Shown piece by piece: positions 18,059-25,814 of a stretch of 64,000 bases of DNA. Position numbers and translations under genes: made by a program. The stretch is from Methylorubrum populi (GTDB lineage: Bacteria > Pseudomonadota > Alphaproteobacteria > Rhizobiales > Beijerinckiaceae): the NCBI GenBank assembly GCA_036946625.1, contig JAQIIU010000003.1, forward strand, positions 1,625,001 through 1,689,000, written 5' to 3'. Below the pieces are notes generated by a model. That model made no database searches, had not been told where the DNA came from, and saw only the letters and a program-made list of their open reading frames with translations. The first letter of the stretch is position 1, and each line of letters opens with the position of its first letter.

Positions 18059-19894
18059 CTATCCACAGGGCGCGAGGTCGCAGATTCTCACCTGCGCGCG
18101 TTCGGCTCCGCGCCAGCGATCGCAGGACAGCGTGCCGGCGACGTGGAAGTTGCAGCCGATGCCGCCGAGCAGGGCGGCCCCGAGGGGGCCCTGCGCGGCG
18201 CGGAAGGCGATGGCGCCGACGGCCTGCCCGTCGCCGCCGACGAGCCGTGCGCGGACATGCCCGTTGCCGACGATGCCCGCATCGGCGAGGCGGTGGCGGG
18301 GCAGCGCCATCACCGGCTCGGGCGCTCCCTGTCCGAACGGGCCGGCGCGCTGGATCAGGCGGACCAGTTCTGCGGTCGCGCCCCCGGCGCTCACCGTGCC
18401 GTCGACCAGCAGCGCCTCGGCGGCGCGGGCCCGGCCGACGGCCTCGGTGAGATCGCGGGCGAGGCCGTCTCCGAAGGCCGCGAGACCGCCCGGGGCGAGG
18501 GTGACGCCCGCGGCCATGGCGTGGCCGCCGCCCTTCACCGCACGCCCGGCCTCGACCGCGGCGCGCACGGCACCGCCCAGATCCGCGCCGGCGACCGAGC
18601 GGCCGGAGCCGACGGCACTGCCATCCGGTTTGACCGCGAAGGCGAAGGCGGGACGGCCGAAGCGTTCCTTGAGGCGCGCGGCGATGAGGCCGACGATGCC
18701 GGGATGCCATTCGGGCGAGGCGGTCACCAGCACCGGACGCTCGGGCTCGCGGGTGAGCAGGGCATCCATCTCGGCTTCCGCCTCGGCGACCGCCTGCGCC
18801 TCGATGGCCTGGCGCTCGCGGTTGAGCCGGTCGAGTTCCTCGGCGATGCCGCGTGCCTCGGTTGGATCGACGGTGGTGAGGAGGCGGGCGCCGAGCCCGG
18901 CATCGCCGATGCGCCCGCCCGCGTTGATGCGCGGGCCGACGAGGAAGCCGAGATGCCACGCCTCCGGCGGCTCGCCGAGGCCCGCCGCGTCGAGAAGGGC
19001 GGCGAGGCCCGGCCGGCCGCGCCCGCGCATCACCGCGAGGCCCTGGACGACGAAGGCGCGGTTGAGTCCCGTGAGCGGCACCACGTCGGCGACGGTGGCG
19101 AGCGCCACGAGATCGAGGAAGTCGGTGAGCCGCGGCTCGCCGCTCGTCGCGAACACGCCGGCTGCGCGCAACCGGCGCGCGAGGGCGACGAGGGTCATGA
19201 AGACCACGCCCGCCGCGCAGAGATGGCCGAGGCCGGACAGGTCGTCGAGCCGGTTCGGGTTCACCAGGGCGCGGGTCTGGGGAAGCTCTTCCGGCGCCCC
19301 GTGATGGTCGAGCACGATCACGTCGAACCCGAGTGCTGCGGCGGCGGCCAGCGGCTCGTGTCCGGCGGTGCCGCAGTCGACGCAGACGAGGAGACTCGCG
19401 CCCGCCTCGCGCAACGCCGTCACCGCGCCGACATTCGGGCCGTAACCCTCGGTGATCCGGTCGGGGATGTGGATGCGCACGGGAACGCCGAGCGCCCGCA
19501 GGTAGTCGGCGAGCAGGGCCGCGCTCGACGCGCCGTCCACGTCGTAGTCGCCGAAGATCGCGACCGACTCGCGGGTCCGGACGGCGCGGGCGAGCCGGTC
19601 GACCGCCGCTTCCATGTCCACGAGGACGGCGGGGTCCGGCATCAGGTCGCGCAGTCGCGGTGCGAGATAGGCTTCGGCCTCCGCCGGTCGCACGCCGCGC
19701 CCGACGAGGACGCGGGCGAGCAGGTCCGGCAGGCCGTAGGCCTGGGTCATCGTCGTCGCCAGCGCCTGCTGTCCGGGATCGCCGCAGCGCGCGCGCCACG
19801 GCCGCCCGAGCACCGAGGCGGCGACGTCGAGGAAGGGGCGAGACAGGTCCGGAGACGGGTCGAGGAGCATGGCGGCGGTCACGGGGCGGACCAT
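18059..19894 (-). CDS. recJ: Single-stranded-DNA-specific exonuclease RecJ
   Basis: 611 residues. Degrades single-stranded DNA 5' to 3' in RecF-pathway recombination, mismatch and base-excision repair. DHH phosphoesterase motifs: VAIFGDYDVDGASSAALL (about 111-128), LVCVDCGTAG (169-178), VIVLDHHGAPEELP (192-205) and GLGHLCAAGVVFM. The DHHA1 domain follows with WHPGIVGLIAARLKERFGRP and VKGGGHAMAAGVTLAPGG, then a C-terminal OB domain. It is followed by a tRNA-Tyr gene on the same strand and lies 96 bases upstream-divergent in order from pntB, separated by a terminator. Confidence 0.96.
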   Translation of the reverse strand: MVRPVTAAMLLDPSPDLSRPFLDVAASVLGRPWRARCGDPGQQALATTMTQAYGLPDLLARVLVGRGVRPAEAEAYLAPRLRDLMPDPAVLVDMEAAVDRLARAVRTRESVAIFGDYDVDGASSAALLADYLRALGVPVRIHIPDRITEGYGPNVGAVTALREAGASLLVCVDCGTAGHEPLAAAAALGFDVIVLDHHGAPEELPQTRALVNPNRLDDLSGLGHLCAAGVVFMTLVALARRLRAAGVFATSGEPRLTDFLDLVALATVADVVPLTGLNRAFVVQGLAVMRGRGRPGLAALLDAAGLGEPPEAWHLGFLVGPRINAGGRIGDAGLGARLLTTVDPTEARGIAEELDRLNRERQAIEAQAVAEAEAEMDALLTREPERPVLVTASPEWHPGIVGLIAARLKERFGRPAFAFAVKPDGSAVGSGRSVAGADLGGAVRAAVEAGRAVKGGGHAMAAGVTLAPGGLAAFGDGLARDLTEAVGRARAAEALLVDGTVSAGGATAELVRLIQRAGPFGQGAPEPVMALPRHRLADAGIVGNGHVRARLVGGDGQAVGAIAFRAAQGPLGAALLGGIGCNFHVAGTLSCDRWRGAERAQVRICDLAPCG

Positions 19895-19934
19895 AGCCGT
19901 TTCTGCCCGCGATGGCTGCGCCCCGCAAACGACA

Positions 19935-19966
19935 GCGGGGCGGGCGATTTTTTTCGCCCGCCCCGC
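19935..19966 (-). terminator. Rho-independent terminator after pntB
   Basis: A 13-base perfect stem gcggggcgggcga / tcgcccgccccgc encloses a T/A run. It lies 25 bases past the pntB stop, between pntB and recJ on the minus strand. Confidence 0.7.
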
Positions 19967-19990
19967 CGCGATGTCGGCCGCTTCGGCCGA

Positions 19991-21391
19991 TCAGAGGTTC
20001 TTGAGGATGTTGTCGACCACCTTCTTGGCATCGCCGAACAGCATCATCGTGTTGTCGCGGAAGAACACCTCGTTCTCCACGCCGGCGTAGCCGGAGCCCA
20101 TGCCGCGCTTGATGAAGAGCACGGTCTTGGCCTTCTCCACGTCGAGGATCGGCATGCCGTAGATCGGCGAGGCCTTGTCGGTCTTGGCGGCCGGGTTGGT
20201 GACGTCGTTGGCGCCGATCACGAAGGCCACGTCGGCCTGCGGGAACTCGCCGTTGATGTCCTCCAGCTCGAACACCTCGTCGTAGGGCACGTTGGCTTCG
20301 GCCAGGAGCACGTTCATGTGCCCCGGCATGCGGCCCGCCACCGGGTGGATGGCGTATTTCACGTCCACGCCCTCCTTCTTCAGCATGTCGGCCATCTCGC
20401 GCAAGCTATGCTGCGCCTGGGCGACCGCCATGCCGTAGCCGGGGACGATGATGACCTTCTCGGCGTTCTTCATGATGTAGGCCGCGTCGTCCGGCGAGCC
20501 CTGCTTCACGGGGCGCGTCTCGACCTGCCCGCCGCCGGCCGCTGCGGCGGAGTCACCGCCGAAGCCGCCGAGGATCACCGAGATGAACGAGCGGTTCATC
20601 GCGTGGCACATGATGTAGGACAGGATCGCACCCGACGAGCCGACCAGCGAGCCGGTGATGATGAGCGCGAGGTTGCCCAGGGTGAAGCCGATGCCGGCCG
20701 CCGCCCAGCCCGAGTAGGAGTTCAGCATCGACACGACGACCGGCATGTCGGCGCCGCCGATCGGGATGATGATCAGGCCGCCGAGGACCAGCGACACGAT
20801 CACGATCAGCCAGAACGCCACCTTCGACTCGGTGCCGATGAAGATGGCGATGAGCGCCACCAGACCGGCCGCCATGGCGAGGTTGATGATGTGCCGGCCC
20901 GGCAGCATGATCGGCTTGCCGGACATGCGCCCGTCGAGCTTGGCGAAGGCGATGACCGAACCCGTGAAGGTGATCGCACCGATCGCGACGCCGAGGCCCA
21001 TCTCGAACAGCGACTGCTTGTGGAAGTGGCCGTTCTCGATGATGCCGAAGGCCTGGGGCGCGTAGAGCGCACCGGCCGCCACCGCGACCGCCGCGAGGCC
21101 GACCAGCGAGTGGAAGGCGGCGACGAGCTGCGGCATCGCCGTCATCGGCACCCGCTTGGCGATCACCGCGCCCGCGCCGCCGCCGATGGCGAGGCCGAGG
21201 AGCACGAGGATCCAGGCGCCGAGCCCTGCCGGCGGATGGCCGACCAGCGTGGTGAGGATGGCGAGCGCCATGCCCACCATGCCGTAGAGGTTGCCCTGAC
21301 GAGCGGTCGTCGGGTGCGAGAGCCCCCGCAGCGCCATGATGAACAGGACGCCGGAGACGATGTAGAGAAGGGAAGAGACGTTTTCCGACAT
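19991..21391 (-). CDS. pntB: NAD(P) transhydrogenase subunit beta
   Basis: 466 residues. Together with the two alpha polypeptides it transfers hydride from NADH to NADP+ driven by proton entry, in the inner membrane. N-terminal half is membrane helices (VSSLLYIVSGVLFIMALRGL; LVGLAAVAVAAGALYAPQAF). The C-terminal domain III binds NADP(H): VIIVPGYGMAVAQAQHSLRE (about 338-357), HPVAGRMPGHMNVLLAEANV, VIGANDVTNPAA and GSGYAGVENEVF. Last gene of pntA1-pntA2-pntB; 4 bases separate it from pntA2. NADPH supply is important for assimilation in methylotrophs. Confidence 0.97.
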   Translation of the reverse strand: MSENVSSLLYIVSGVLFIMALRGLSHPTTARQGNLYGMVGMALAILTTLVGHPPAGLGAWILVLLGLAIGGGAGAVIAKRVPMTAMPQLVAAFHSLVGLAAVAVAAGALYAPQAFGIIENGHFHKQSLFEMGLGVAIGAITFTGSVIAFAKLDGRMSGKPIMLPGRHIINLAMAAGLVALIAIFIGTESKVAFWLIVIVSLVLGGLIIIPIGGADMPVVVSMLNSYSGWAAAGIGFTLGNLALIITGSLVGSSGAILSYIMCHAMNRSFISVILGGFGGDSAAAAGGGQVETRPVKQGSPDDAAYIMKNAEKVIIVPGYGMAVAQAQHSLREMADMLKKEGVDVKYAIHPVAGRMPGHMNVLLAEANVPYDEVFELEDINGEFPQADVAFVIGANDVTNPAAKTDKASPIYGMPILDVEKAKTVLFIKRGMGSGYAGVENEVFFRDNTMMLFGDAKKVVDNILKNL

Positions 21392-21395
21392 CGCC

Positions 21396-21845
21396 TCAGG
21401 CCTTCTTCTTGTACATGCCGAGCATGCGCTGGGTGACGAGGAAGCCGCCGAAGATGTTCACGGAGGCGAGGACGATGCCGATGAAGCCGAAGAAGCGGGC
21501 CCAGCCGGTGCCCTTCTCGATCAGCGGGACACCGACGGCGAGCAGGGCGCCGACGACGATGACGGAGGAGATCGCGTTGGTGACGGACATCAGCGGCGTG
21601 TGCAGCGCCGGCGTGACCGACCAGACGACGTAGTAGCCGACGAAGATCGCGAGGACGAAGATCGCGAGCCGGAACACGGTCGGATCGACCGCGCCGTGGG
21701 TGGCGGCCGCGACGCCGTGGCCGAGCGCGTCGGCGATCGATTGCGCGTGGGCGGCGTTCTGCTGGGCGATGTCGGCCGCGGCACGCGCGGCGGCGGCGGC
21801 GGCCTGGGCTTGGTCTGCGGGCGAGACGGGCGGAAGGGTTGCCAT
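21396..21845 (-). CDS. pntA2: NAD(P) transhydrogenase subunit alpha part 2 (membrane domain)
   Basis: 149 residues. In three-subunit alphaproteobacterial transhydrogenases the membrane part of the alpha chain is a separate protein, as here. The N-terminal 45 residues are Ala/Gln-rich and soluble; then three to four membrane segments: [37 protein letters not shown] and [18 protein letters not shown], ending in a basic tail (MLGMYKKKA). Between pntA1 (22-base gap) and pntB (4-base gap). Confidence 0.95.
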   Translation of the reverse strand: MATLPPVSPADQAQAAAAAARAAADIAQQNAAHAQSIADALGHGVAAATHGAVDPTVFRLAIFVLAIFVGYYVVWSVTPALHTPLMSVTNAISSVIVVGALLAVGVPLIEKGTGWARFFGFIGIVLASVNIFGGFLVTQRMLGMYKKKA

Positions 21846-21867
21846 GATTGAGATCCTCCGCGACCGA

Positions 21868-23007
21868 TCAGGCTTTGGGCTGGAAGTTGGGGTGAACCAC
21901 CTGACCGTCGCGGGTGAGGTTGGTGGCCTTGACGAGCTCGTCGTCCCACTTGATCGCCAGCGCCTTCGTCTCCTTGTCGACCAGGGTCTCGATGAAGGCG
22001 TAGAGGTTGCGGGCGTAGAGGCTCGAGGCGGTGGCCGCGAGGCGGCCCGGCACGTTGAGGTGGCCGACGATCTTCACGCCGTTGCCGACGGTGACGATCT
22101 CGCCCGCCTTGGCGCCGGCGACGTTGCCGCCGCGCTCGACCGCGAGGTCGACGAGCACTGAGCCCGGCTTCATCGAGGCGACCATCTCCTCGGAGACGAG
22201 CTTCGGCGCGGGGCGACCCGGAATCAGGGCCGTGGTGATGACGATGTCCTGCTTGGCGATGTGGCCCTTGACCAGTTCCGCCTGCTTCTTCTGGTACTCG
22301 GCCGACATCTCCTTGGCGTAGCCGCCCGCGGTCTCGGCCTGCTTGAACTCGTCGTCCTCGACGGCGACGAACTTGGCGCCGAGCGATTCGACCTGTTCCT
22401 TGGTGGCGGGGCGCACGTCGGTCGCGGTCACCACCGCGCCCATGCGGCGCGCCGTGGCGATGGCCTGGAGGCCGGCGACGCCGACGCCCATCACGAAGAC
22501 GCGCGCGGCCGGCACGGTGCCGGCGGCGGTCATCATCATCGGCAAGGAGCGGCCGTACTCGGCGGCGGCGTCGATCACCGCGCGGTAGCCGGCGAGGTTG
22601 GCCTGGGAGGACAGCACGTCCATCACCTGCGCGCGGGTGATGCGGGGCATCAGCTCCATGGCGAAGGCGTTGACGCCCGCCTCGGCCATGGCCTTCAGCT
22701 CGGCCTCGTGGCCGTAGGGATCCATGATCGCGACGACCGCGGCTCCCTTCTGGACCTTGGCGAGTTCGTCGGCGTTCGGACGGCGGACCTTGAGCACGAG
22801 GTCGGCGCCGGACAGGGCCTCCTCGGCACTCCCGGCGATCCTGGCGCCGGCGGCCTCGTACTCGCCATCGGGCACGCCGGCATCGGCGCCGGCCCCCTTC
22901 TGGACCGCGACTTCAGCCCCCAGGCCGACGAACTTCCTGATCGTTTCTGGGACGGCCGCGACCCGTGGTTCCGTCGGGTCCGTCTCCGTCAAGACGGCAA
23001 TACGCAT
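21868..23007 (-). CDS. pntA1: NAD(P) transhydrogenase subunit alpha part 1 (NAD-binding)
   Basis: 379 residues, soluble domain I that binds NAD(H) on the cytoplasmic side. It resembles alanine dehydrogenase: start [20 protein letters not shown], dimer and nucleotide regions [20 protein letters not shown] and [20 protein letters not shown] (about 171-190, Rossmann glycine motif), then [20 protein letters not shown] and [12 protein letters not shown]. First gene of the operon. A terminator of the upstream cytochrome oxidase gene lies 76 bases before its start. Confidence 0.97.
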   Translation of the reverse strand: MRIAVLTETDPTEPRVAAVPETIRKFVGLGAEVAVQKGAGADAGVPDGEYEAAGARIAGSAEEALSGADLVLKVRRPNADELAKVQKGAAVVAIMDPYGHEAELKAMAEAGVNAFAMELMPRITRAQVMDVLSSQANLAGYRAVIDAAAEYGRSLPMMMTAAGTVPAARVFVMGVGVAGLQAIATARRMGAVVTATDVRPATKEQVESLGAKFVAVEDDEFKQAETAGGYAKEMSAEYQKKQAELVKGHIAKQDIVITTALIPGRPAPKLVSEEMVASMKPGSVLVDLAVERGGNVAGAKAGEIVTVGNGVKIVGHLNVPGRLAATASSLYARNLYAFIETLVDKETKALAIKWDDELVKATNLTRDGQVVHPNFQPKA

Positions 23008-23082
23008 CAGTGGCTCCCGTTCTTACAGCCGCCCTTCGGCGTGCCGGTATCCGAGCTTTCTTCGAAGTCCAGATCTGAAGAA

Positions 23083-23105
23083 AGGCCGGCCGCGTCGGCC
23101 GGCCT
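23083..23105 (-). terminator. Rho-independent terminator after the cox subunit IV gene
   Basis: Nine-base stem aggccggcc / ggccggcct with a five-base loop, followed on the minus strand by ttcttc. It lies 16 bases past the stop of the cytochrome oxidase subunit IV gene and upstream of pntA1. Confidence 0.7.
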
Positions 23106-23120
23106 GTAAGGTTCGATCCG

Positions 23121-23414
23121 TCAGCCGAAGGCGAGGACCAGAAGAAGAGCGACGAGAACGAAGGCCTGGACCTTCCAGCCGATGGCCGGAACGAAGGCGC
23201 CGACCGCGGCGGCAACCCAGGAGACGAGCACGCCGATGATCGCGGTGATCCACGCCTCGCGCACGCCGCCGATGGCCAGGGCGACGACCCAGCACAGAAC
23301 CGTGACGGTTCCGATCTCGACGAAGCGGACGAAGCCACGATAGGTCTGCTCGTGGGTCTTCTCATCCATCGCCGGGCTGTAGTTCAGGCCGGTGAGGGTC
23401 TTCGTGTCCGCCAT
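23121..23414 (-). CDS. aa3-type cytochrome c oxidase subunit IV family protein
   Basis: 97 residues. The C-terminal half of the family motif is the short helix DEKTHEQTYRGFVRFVEIGT leading into a transmembrane segment (VTVLCWVVALAIGGV), then two more hydrophobic stretches (WITAIIGVLVSWVAAAVGAF and VQAFVLVALLLVLAFG). Known family members have one such helix and bind the aa3 oxidase core; the extra two make this a longer variant common in Rhizobiales. The other oxidase genes are not in the window. Confidence 0.85.
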   Translation of the reverse strand: MADTKTLTGLNYSPAMDEKTHEQTYRGFVRFVEIGTVTVLCWVVALAIGGVREAWITAIIGVLVSWVAAAVGAFVPAIGWKVQAFVLVALLLVLAFG

Positions 23415-23524
23415 AGCGCGCCCGTCCCTGGTCTCGTTCTGCTTGTCACGCGCGGATTTAGCGCAAGGCTACCTCGCCCGCAATCAGCTTGACGGGGGAC
23501 GGGACGGTCTCGAGCCGGCTTTCC

Positions 23525-24895
23525 TCAGCCCGGCAGGGGCAGGCCGGCCGCCGACAACGCCGCACCCTGGCGCTCGGTGAGGGTTTCGAGGGAGAAGCGC
23601 TCGATCTCCGCCTCGAACAGGCGGTGGTAGTTCAGCGCCGAGCGCAGATGCAGGAACACCGCGCCGAGGCCGACCGCGGCCCGGTCCATGAACACGAATT
23701 CCTGGGGCACCGTGACCGGTCCGCGCTCCTTGAGCGCCTGGTGCACCGAGAAGGCTTCGCGCCGTCCGTAGGCGCCGGGATCGATTCCGTCGGCGACGGT
23801 GCGGGTGCGGTCTTCGAGCAACGGGCCGTAGATGAAGCGCGCCCAGATGTTGAGGATGTCGATCGTCTCCCGGTCGAGTTTCTTGAAGCCCCACACCTCG
23901 TAGGCGTGGACGACACGATCCCTGTCCTCCTCCAGAAGGCCGCGGTAGAGGTCGACCACGCCGCCGACGAAACGCGGGTGGAAGATGCGCACGCAGCCGT
24001 AATCGAGCAGGTTGATGCCCTGCGCTTCGCCGCCCTCGGAGAAGACGGTGTAGTTGCCCAGATGCGGATCGCCGTGGATCACCGCGGCGCGACCGAACGG
24101 GTGCCACCACGCCCGGAACATCGCCTGGGCGATCCGGTTGCGGATCTCGATCGGGCTGTCGGCGAAGGTCAGGATCCGCTCGCCGTCGAGCCAGCCGAGG
24201 GTGAGCAGCCGCTTGGTCGAGAGAGCGGCGTGCACGGTCGGTACGCGCACCGAATCGATGTCCTTGAGCACGCTGCCGTAGAGCGAGGCGTGCTTGGCTT
24301 CGCGGCCGTAATCGAGTTCCTCGCGCACCCGCGCACCGATCTCCTTGGCGATCTCGGAGGTATCGAGCCAGGCGTTCATCCGGCGATGCAGGGCGAAGAC
24401 GACGTGAAGCTGCTTGAGGTCCGCCTCGACCGCCGACTGCATGTCGGGGTACTGGAGCTTGCAGGCCAGCGGCGCGCCGTCGAGCCCCTCGGCGCGGTGG
24501 ACCTGCCCGAGCGAGGCCGCGGCCGCGGGCCTGAGATCGAAGCGGCCGAAGCGGCTCTGCCAGTCGGCGCCGAGTTCGGCCATCATCCGCCGCTTGACGA
24601 AGGCGGCCCCCATCGGCGGGGCGTCGGCCTGGAGTTTCTGAAGCTCGGCGGCGTATTCGGGCGGCAGCAGGTCGGGCACGGTGGCCAGCAGTTGCGCCAC
24701 CTTCATGATCGGGCCCTTGAGCCCGCCGAGCGCCTGGGCCAGGGCCGCGGCGTTCGTGGGCGCGGCGCCGCCCTTGCCGCCGAACAGGCGGGCCGCCGCC
24801 ATCCGCGCGGCGACGCCGCCGACATTGGCGCCGACGCTGGCGTAGCGGCTGGCGCGGGCGGTGAAGCGGTTGGCTTCGCGGTCGGTCTCGGCCAT
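23525..24895 (-). CDS. ABC1/AarF/UbiB-family atypical kinase
   Basis: 456 residues from the ATG at 24895 (MAETDREANRFTARASRYAS). The family includes UbiB/COQ8, needed for ubiquinone synthesis, as well as paralogues of unclear role. Motifs: the KxGQ-like GPIMKVAQLLATVPDLLP (about 71-88, with K-V-A-Q instead of KxGQ), AAASLGQVHRAE, ACKLQYPDM with the ATP-contacting Lys, VIHGDPHLGNYTVF (catalytic Asp) and LLDYGCVRIF where DFG is replaced by DYG. UbiB itself has C-terminal membrane helices; none is evident here, so this is probably a soluble paralogue (mycosubtilin-type ABC1). Confidence 0.88.
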   Translation of the reverse strand: MAETDREANRFTARASRYASVGANVGGVAARMAAARLFGGKGGAAPTNAAALAQALGGLKGPIMKVAQLLATVPDLLPPEYAAELQKLQADAPPMGAAFVKRRMMAELGADWQSRFGRFDLRPAAAASLGQVHRAEGLDGAPLACKLQYPDMQSAVEADLKQLHVVFALHRRMNAWLDTSEIAKEIGARVREELDYGREAKHASLYGSVLKDIDSVRVPTVHAALSTKRLLTLGWLDGERILTFADSPIEIRNRIAQAMFRAWWHPFGRAAVIHGDPHLGNYTVFSEGGEAQGINLLDYGCVRIFHPRFVGGVVDLYRGLLEEDRDRVVHAYEVWGFKKLDRETIDILNIWARFIYGPLLEDRTRTVADGIDPGAYGRREAFSVHQALKERGPVTVPQEFVFMDRAAVGLGAVFLHLRSALNYHRLFEAEIERFSLETLTERQGAALSAAGLPLPG

Positions 24896-24988
24896 CGGGT
24901 TCGGGTCAATTCCTGTCGGGACCTGACCGGAGATAGGCACCCCCCGGGGCCGTGCCCAGTGCGATGGGACGGCGCGCCGCGGTCCGCG

Positions 24989-25374
24989 CTACGCCTTCGG
25001 CCGGTTGTCGCAAATCCAGCGGGTCAGACCGGATTCGTCGATCTCGCCCGCGGCGAGGCCGAGGATGACGGCCGTCGCCTCCGCCTGATCGGGCCGGAAC
25101 GGAACGCTGTTCAGGCGCAGGAACGTGATCATCGCGACAAGCGCGATGCGCCTGTCACCGTCGATGAAGGCATGGTTGCGCGCGAGGCCGAAGGCATAGG
25201 CCGCAGCGAGTTCGGCGGGATCGGCCTCCTCGTAGCGCCAGAGGCTGACCGGTCGAGCGAGAGCCGATTCGAGCGCGTTCCCGTCGCGAAGCCCGGCAGG
25301 CCCCCGAAACGGGCGAGTTGCTTCTCGTGAGCGGTCCGGACCTCCTTCGTGGTCGGCCAGCGAGGCTCGCTCAC
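24989..25374 (-). pseudogene. Doc/Fic-family toxin, frameshifted
   Basis: A GTG at 25374 overlaps the stop of the antitoxin remnant and starts MSEPRWPTTKEVRTAHEKQL (Val read as Met), then ARFGGLPG. At about 25297-25302 the frame is lost in a CCGGGC run. One frame over, the protein resumes as GLRDGNALESALARPVSLWR, through the Fic motif NHAFIDGDRRIALVAMITFL, to the stop at 24989. The intact form would be about 128 residues. Doc toxins phosphorylate elongation factor Tu; the Fic motif HxFxDGDRR keeps the His. One lost base destroys the product, so the toxin is inactive unless frameshifting occurs. Confidence 0.8.
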
Positions 25375-25544
25375 TTCGCGAGCGCCCGCAAGGTATCCCG
25401 ATACTCGTCCATGACTTCATCGACGACCGACATCGCCCGATCGAATTCCGGGTCGTAAGGCGTCAGCCGCACGCCGCCGTGAGGAGATCCTTCGGTAGGA
25501 TCACGCCCGTCGAGTTTATCGATCTTCTTGACTTCGAGCTGCAT
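25371..25544 (-). pseudogene. AbrB/MazE-family antitoxin remnant, internally deleted
   Basis: From ATG 25544 the frame starts MQLEVKKI, as AbrB-type antitoxins do. The next bases only make sense one frame over, where they read NSTGVILPKDLL, the core of the swapped-hairpin AbrB fold, implying one inserted A at about 25518. After that about 18-20 residues of the fold are missing, and the original frame resumes as GGVRLTPYDPEFDRAMSVVD EVMDE, the toxin-binding tail, ending ALAK. The DNA-binding half is therefore wrecked while the tail is intact. Overlaps the toxin start (GTGA). Confidence 0.7.
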
Positions 25545-25575
25545 CGCGACGCTCCATGTCATACAAAACGTATGA

Positions 25576-25792
25576 GAGCCTGTTTGACTGCATTGATCCC
25601 ATCTCGCCCCTCATCCTGAGGTGCCGCGTGAGCGGCCTCGAAGGGTGCTCCAGATCCCGCGCGATTCCTGGAGCCCCCTTCGAGGCCTCCGCTGCGCTCC
25701 GGCACCTCAGGATGAGGGTTCAGGATGGGAGTAGGACCTTCCCTCGCCTTGCCGTTGCCTGACGAAGACACGGCGGCCGGTCAAACAGGCTC
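25576..25792. mobile_element. MITE copy A (217 bp), IS5/IS1031-type ends
   Basis: Non-coding element with 12-bp inverted ends gagcctgtttga / tcaaacaggctc and a flanking 3-bp duplication tga (25573-25575, 25793-25795). Inside is a strong palindrome, cctcatcctgaggtgcc ... ggcacctcaggatgagg. Nearly identical to copy D at 56775-56986; copies B and C lie in the opposite orientation. The terminal sequence equals the right end of the IS5 remnant at 2137-2148. Confidence 0.88.
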
Positions 25793-25814
25793 TGACATGG
25801 AGCGGGCGCGTCGG

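Noticed and set aside
17885..21436. Plus-strand open frame of 1183 codons opposite recJ and pntB
   Set aside because: Covers tRNA-Tyr and antisense of core genes; His/Asp/Arg-rich shadow without family motifs.
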